From DAMCAP01 sp964369265 (GTDB taxonomy: Bacteria; Bacillota; Clostridia; Oscillospirales; Ruminococcaceae): 7,890 nucleotides of DNA. The DNA is taken from NCBI GenBank assembly GCA_964369265.1, contig CAYJEV010000078.1, positions 1 through 7,890 of the forward strand. Reading direction: 5' to 3'. Shown here piece after piece: positions 5,713 to 7,890 of this stretch (its first letter is position 1; every line of letters starts with the position of its first letter). A model generated the notes under the pieces. The model was not told where the DNA came from and did not search any database. It was given only the letters and a program-made list of their open reading frames with translations. A program made the translations under genes and the position numbers.

Positions 5713-5746
5713 AGGTGAGCAGTTAATCTGCTCGCCTTATTTGTTT
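5713..5746 (+). terminator. Rho-independent terminator of the protease/lipoprotein operon
   Basis: AGGTGAGCAG (5713-5722) pairs with CTGCTCGCCT (5728-5737) as a GC-rich 10-bp stem with one G-U pair and a 5-nt loop. The T-rich tail TTATTTGTTT (5737-5746) follows. It starts 15 bp after the stop codon. The following 77 bp up to the next promoter hold nothing I recognise. Confidence 0.9.
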
Positions 5747-5823
5747 AGTAGTAATCTTGAGTGGATAGTTATTGTGCATAAAACCGTAAATATATTTTTT
5801 GTTGCGATGGTATATAAATTTCC

Positions 5824-5852
5824 TTGCAAATCATAGCAAAATATGGTATATT
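5824..5852 (+). promoter_or_regulatory. Promoter of the aldo/keto reductase gene
   Basis: TTGCAA (5824-5829), a 17-bp spacer and TATATT (5847-5852) with extended TG (5844-5845) form the promoter. It is nearly the same design as the promoter at 3322-3350. The leader is about 40 nt. Confidence 0.75.
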
Positions 5853-5899
5853 AAAGTAGTGCTATATTGTAGCGATAATAAAAATTGGAGGTATGAAGA

Positions 5900-7033
5900 A
5901 TGCAATATGTAGATTTTAAGCATGATGGCAAGATGGTGTCAAGATTTGGTTTAGGGTGTATGCGTTTGCCAAAAACGACTGACGCAGAGGGAAACAGCAT
6001 AATTGACGAGCCAGAAGCAATAAAGCTTATTAGACAAGCGATTGATAGTGGTGTTAATTATATTGACACAGCTTATGTATATCCTGGAAGTGAAGTAGTT
6101 GTTGGTAAGGCTCTAAAAGATGGTTATCGTGAGAAAGTAACATTAGCGACTAAGCTTCCTGTTATGCTTTTAAAGAGCAAAGAGGATCTTCAAAAACTGT
6201 ATGAAGAAGAGCTTGAGAGATTGCAAGTTGATCATATTGATGTTTATTTCTTACATAACTTATATCAAAGCAACTGGAACCAAGTTTTAAAATACGATGC
6301 CCTTGACTTTATGAAAAAGCTAAAAGAAGAGGGAAAGATTAGCTATATTGCAGTTTCCATGCATGAGAGCTATGATCATTTTGAGCATGTAATTGATTAT
6401 TTTGATTGGGACTTAGCGATGATTCAATATAACTATTATGATAAGTTCAATCAAGCTGGTATTAAGGGGCTAAAATATGCTAGTGCAAAGGGTCTTCCTG
6501 TTGTTTCAATGGAGTCTTTACATGGCGGAATGCTTGCTAACAATGTTCCTGAAACAGTTAAGGCAGCATTTGGCGATTGGAACAAGGATAAGTCCGATGC
6601 TGAAAAGAGCTTAATGTGGCTTTATAACCAACCAGAGGTTACTATTATTCTTAGTGGTGTTTCAACTATTGAACAGCTTGAGGATAATTTAAGAATTTTT
6701 GAAAATGCAAAGCCTGGTATTTTAACAGAAGAAGATGAGAAGCTTTATGACAAGGCTCGTGAGGAGTGGAACAAGCTTGTAAATATTGATTGCACAGCTT
6801 GTGAGTATTGCATGCCATGTCCGATGAATGTTGATATCCCTCTTGTGTTTAAGCTATGGAATGACTTTGCGAAAGATCCTGGCCAAAAGTGGCTATACAA
6901 TGCAATGGCATTCACAGCTGGCAAGGGCGTTGATAAATGTATTTCTTGCGGAAAGTGCAGCAAAGCCTGTCCTCAAAAGTTCGACATTCCAGCAGAGCTT
7001 AAAAAGGCTCACGAAGCATTAAAAATGAAGTAG
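5900..7033 (+). CDS. Aldo/keto reductase with C-terminal di-[4Fe-4S] motifs (COG1453 type)
   Basis: This is a predicted cytosolic oxidoreductase of the aldo/keto reductase superfamily, 377 residues. Residues 1-270 form the TIM barrel, with the conserved tetrad recognisable as Asp56 and Tyr61 in DTAYVYPGSE, Lys85 in LATK and His119 in FLHN. Residues 295-360 carry two ferredoxin-like clusters: C298-x2-C301-x2-C304-x2-C307-P, followed by NVDIP, and C347-x2-C350-x2-C353-x3-C357-P, followed by a second DIP. This barrel-plus-clusters layout is that of the 'predicted oxidoreductases of the aldo/keto reductase family' common in anaerobes. The substrate is unknown, and the clusters suggest electron exchange with ferredoxin in place of, or in addition to, NAD(P)H. 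GGAGGT (5887-5892) lies 7 nt before the ATG. It is monocistronic, ending at a terminator shared with the convergent gene. It is intact, with all eight cluster cysteines present. Confidence 0.97.
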   Translation: MQYVDFKHDGKMVSRFGLGCMRLPKTTDAEGNSIIDEPEAIKLIRQAIDSGVNYIDTAYVYPGSEVVVGKALKDGYREKVTLATKLPVMLLKSKEDLQKLYEEELERLQVDHIDVYFLHNLYQSNWNQVLKYDALDFMKKLKEEGKISYIAVSMHESYDHFEHVIDYFDWDLAMIQYNYYDKFNQAGIKGLKYASAKGLPVVSMESLHGGMLANNVPETVKAAFGDWNKDKSDAEKSLMWLYNQPEVTIILSGVSTIEQLEDNLRIFENAKPGILTEEDEKLYDKAREEWNKLVNIDCTACEYCMPCPMNVDIPLVFKLWNDFAKDPGQKWLYNAMAFTAGKGVDKCISCGKCSKACPQKFDIPAELKKAHEALKMK

Positions 7034-7075
7034 GCTGACCGACACAATCTGAAACAGCCAAAATAAACAAAATAT

Positions 7076-7114
7076 AAAAACATCGCCTTTCTATTTAAAG
7101 AGGGCGATGTTTTT
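7076..7114. terminator. Bidirectional terminator between convergent genes
   Basis: AAAAACATCGCC (7076-7087) pairs with GGCGATGTTTTT (7103-7114). The stem extends inward through CTTT and AGAG-type pairs around an AT-rich loop. A-run on one side and T-run on the other make it work on both strands. It lies 43 bp after the reductase stop and 7 bp beyond the stop of the minus-strand gene. Confidence 0.92.
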
Positions 7115-7120
7115 GCGTTA

Positions 7121-7600
7121 CTATGCATGAGCCTGTTTTAGGCTTTTTTTAGTTTTGAAGCTAACAATTAGTGAAGAGAATAAGGCGAAAGGTATTAGTT
7201 GACGATTAAGAAGAGAATCGAATAATGTATCTGAAAGCATGAAATCTTCGTATGGTACATTATTTATAACTTTTTCATAGTTAGTGAAATCATAAATGTC
7301 ACTGAAAAAATCGCCAGCCATTCCATTAAAATAGAAAATCAAAACAAAAAATGTTGCTGAAAGCATAATTAAAAAAGTCTTGTTATCTTCAAAAACTACA
7401 TTGTATTTTTTTCGCATTATAAATGCAAATATTATAGCAAGTATCCATCTAGTGAAAAAGGCTTCAAGCAAGAATGGGAACTCAACTCCTCTGCTATACA
7501 TCAGCATCTCTATATAATATAGAGGCCAAATTATCAAATAAGCTATTAAAGTTGATAGCATAGCTTTAGCAATTGTTAATCTTTCTAGTTTGCTTTTCAT
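7121..7600 (-). CDS. Small membrane protein of unknown function (four predicted helices)
   Basis: This is a 159-residue integral membrane protein that I do not recognise. Hydrophobic segments lie at about residues 11-35, 43-62, 74-92 and 134-148. Positive clusters flank them: KSKLER at the start, RKK at 63-65 and KTKK at 149-152. Between helices 3 and 4 is an acidic, aromatic loop of about 40 residues (DFFSDIYDF...YEDF). By the positive-inside rule both termini are cytoplasmic and this loop would be outside only if the helix count were odd before it, so the topology is not certain. The ATG at 7600 is chosen over a GTG three codons upstream because the SD sequence GAGGTGG (complement of 7606-7612) lies 5 nt before the ATG and overlaps the GTG. 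It is a single-gene unit with its own promoter and a shared terminator. Confidence 0.77.
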   Translation of the reverse strand: MKSKLERLTIAKAMLSTLIAYLIIWPLYYIEMLMYSRGVEFPFLLEAFFTRWILAIIFAFIMRKKYNVVFEDNKTFLIMLSATFFVLIFYFNGMAGDFFSDIYDFTNYEKVINNVPYEDFMLSDTLFDSLLNRQLIPFALFSSLIVSFKTKKSLKQAHA

Positions 7601-7633
7601 TTTGACCACCTCATAATATATTATTTTAATTTA

Positions 7634-7662
7634 ATTTTATCAAAACTATACCGAAAAATCAA
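7634..7662 (-). promoter_or_regulatory. Promoter of the minus-strand membrane-protein gene
   Basis: Read on the minus strand, TTGATT (7662-7657) is followed after 17 bp by TAAAAT (7639-7634), with TG one base upstream of the -10 (extended type). The start would fall near 7627, giving a leader of about 27 nt. A second match, TTGATA-17-TATATT slightly downstream, would start transcription inside the SD sequence and is less likely. Confidence 0.62.
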
Positions 7663-7774
7663 TGCACTAAATAGATGGATATTAGCGTTTTTTTGTTAAC
7701 GATGCATGTTTTATGGAGTGTGTAATAAATTAAACTTGTGCAAAATGCTAACAAATTACTAATTTGAAAAATTT

Positions 7775-7888
7775 TTACTGGCTAAAATCAGATGGTTTTT
7801 CTGTCTGTTTTGTTTTTATGTGAAAGCTATTTAGCTTTTTAAGTGTTTCGCTCATTGCGATGAGCGCCAAAGGGGCAGCCCTTTGATG
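7775..7888 (-). CDS. Possible 3' end of a minus-strand gene entering from the right
   Basis: On the minus strand one frame is open from the window edge for 37 codons to TAA (7777-7775). It begins with HQRAAPLALIAMSETLKKL and ends with a hydrophilic, Lys-rich tail ...EKPSDFSQ. The first part could be a helix of a normal protein C-terminus. However, 37 codons can be open by chance, the segment coincides with two perfect hairpins, and no clear terminator follows. I do not recognise a family. It is equally likely to be non-coding repeat sequence. Confidence 0.2.
   Translation of the reverse strand, partial: HQRAAPLALIAMSETLKKLNSFHIKTKQTEKPSDFSQ
7849..7885. repeat. Pair of adjacent GC-rich perfect hairpins
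   Basis: CGCTCAT (7849-7855) pairs with ATGAGCG (7860-7866) around loop TGCG. Two bases later CAAAGGG (7868-7874) pairs with CCCTTTG (7879-7885) around loop GCAG. Both stems are 7 bp and perfect, with 4-nt loops, and are much richer in G+C than the flanks. The layout resembles REP-type palindromic units. A single copy cannot prove a repeat family, and no second copy lies in this window. Confidence 0.4.
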
Positions 7889-7890
7889 CT

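Noticed and set aside
6745..7022. Two small open frames (minus 6745-6963, plus 6828-7022) within the reductase 3' end
   Set aside because: Both lie in other frames of the Fe-S cluster region of the reductase and lack initiation signals.
7601..7609. GTG start three codons upstream for the minus-strand membrane protein
   Set aside because: The GTG lies inside the SD sequence of the ATG at 7600 and has only AT-rich DNA before it.
7823..7840. AAAGCT-ATTT-AGCTTT hairpin followed by TT as a plus-strand terminator
   Set aside because: The stem is only 6 bp and AT-rich, and no plus-strand gene precedes it within 700 bp. It was not strong enough to list as a feature.
1..7890. CRISPR array, tRNA, rRNA, insertion sequence or phage genes
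   Set aside because: I found no regularly spaced repeats, no cloverleaf-like sequences, and no transposase, integrase or phage motifs in any frame.

Overview
The window is a low-GC (about one third G+C by eye) stretch of bacterial chromosome. It most likely comes from an anaerobic member of the Firmicutes (Clostridia or a relative). The grounds are strong AGGAGG-type ribosome binding sites, near-consensus sigma-A promoters (mostly with an extended TGn -10 box), short hairpin terminators, N-terminal lipoprotein signals, a YjfB-type small protein and an aldo/keto reductase carrying two Fe-S motifs. I cannot name the genus.

Layout. (1) 1-308 is a non-coding leader with a promoter and a structured 5' UTR, followed by trpS (tryptophanyl-tRNA synthetase, 309-1316) and a strong terminator. 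(2) 1366-1719 is non-coding and holds two promoters. The second serves a secreted or membrane protein of unknown function (1720-2367). (3) 2501-3277 is a surface lipoprotein of unknown function, followed by a small YjfB-family gene (3388-3573) with its own promoter and terminator. (4) 3730-5746 is a self-contained two-gene unit (promoter, two genes 30 bp apart, terminator). It encodes an exported trypsin/V8-like serine protease and a lipoprotein with a long Ser/Glu-rich stalk and two related beta-type modules. (5) 5824-7114 is a single-gene unit for a COG1453-type aldo/keto reductase with a C-terminal pair of [4Fe-4S] motifs. It ends in a bidirectional terminator shared with a convergent gene. 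(6) 7121-7662, minus strand, is a small four-helix membrane protein of unknown function with its own promoter. (7) 7663-7890 is mostly non-coding. It ends in two adjacent perfect GC-rich hairpins that overlap a possible 3' end of a minus-strand gene entering from the right.

How the genes fit together. Almost every gene is its own transcription unit, so the window looks like a row of independent housekeeping and envelope genes rather than one large system. The only clear functional pairing is the exported protease with the stalked lipoprotein. Four products (1720, 2501, 3797, 4628) carry export signals, so the middle of the window is rich in cell-surface functions. I found no CRISPR array, tRNA, rRNA, transposase or phage gene. 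No undescribed system is evident. The best candidates for a second look are the protease/lipoprotein operon, the trpS leader with competing pairings, the orphan promoter at 1367 and the double hairpin at the right edge.
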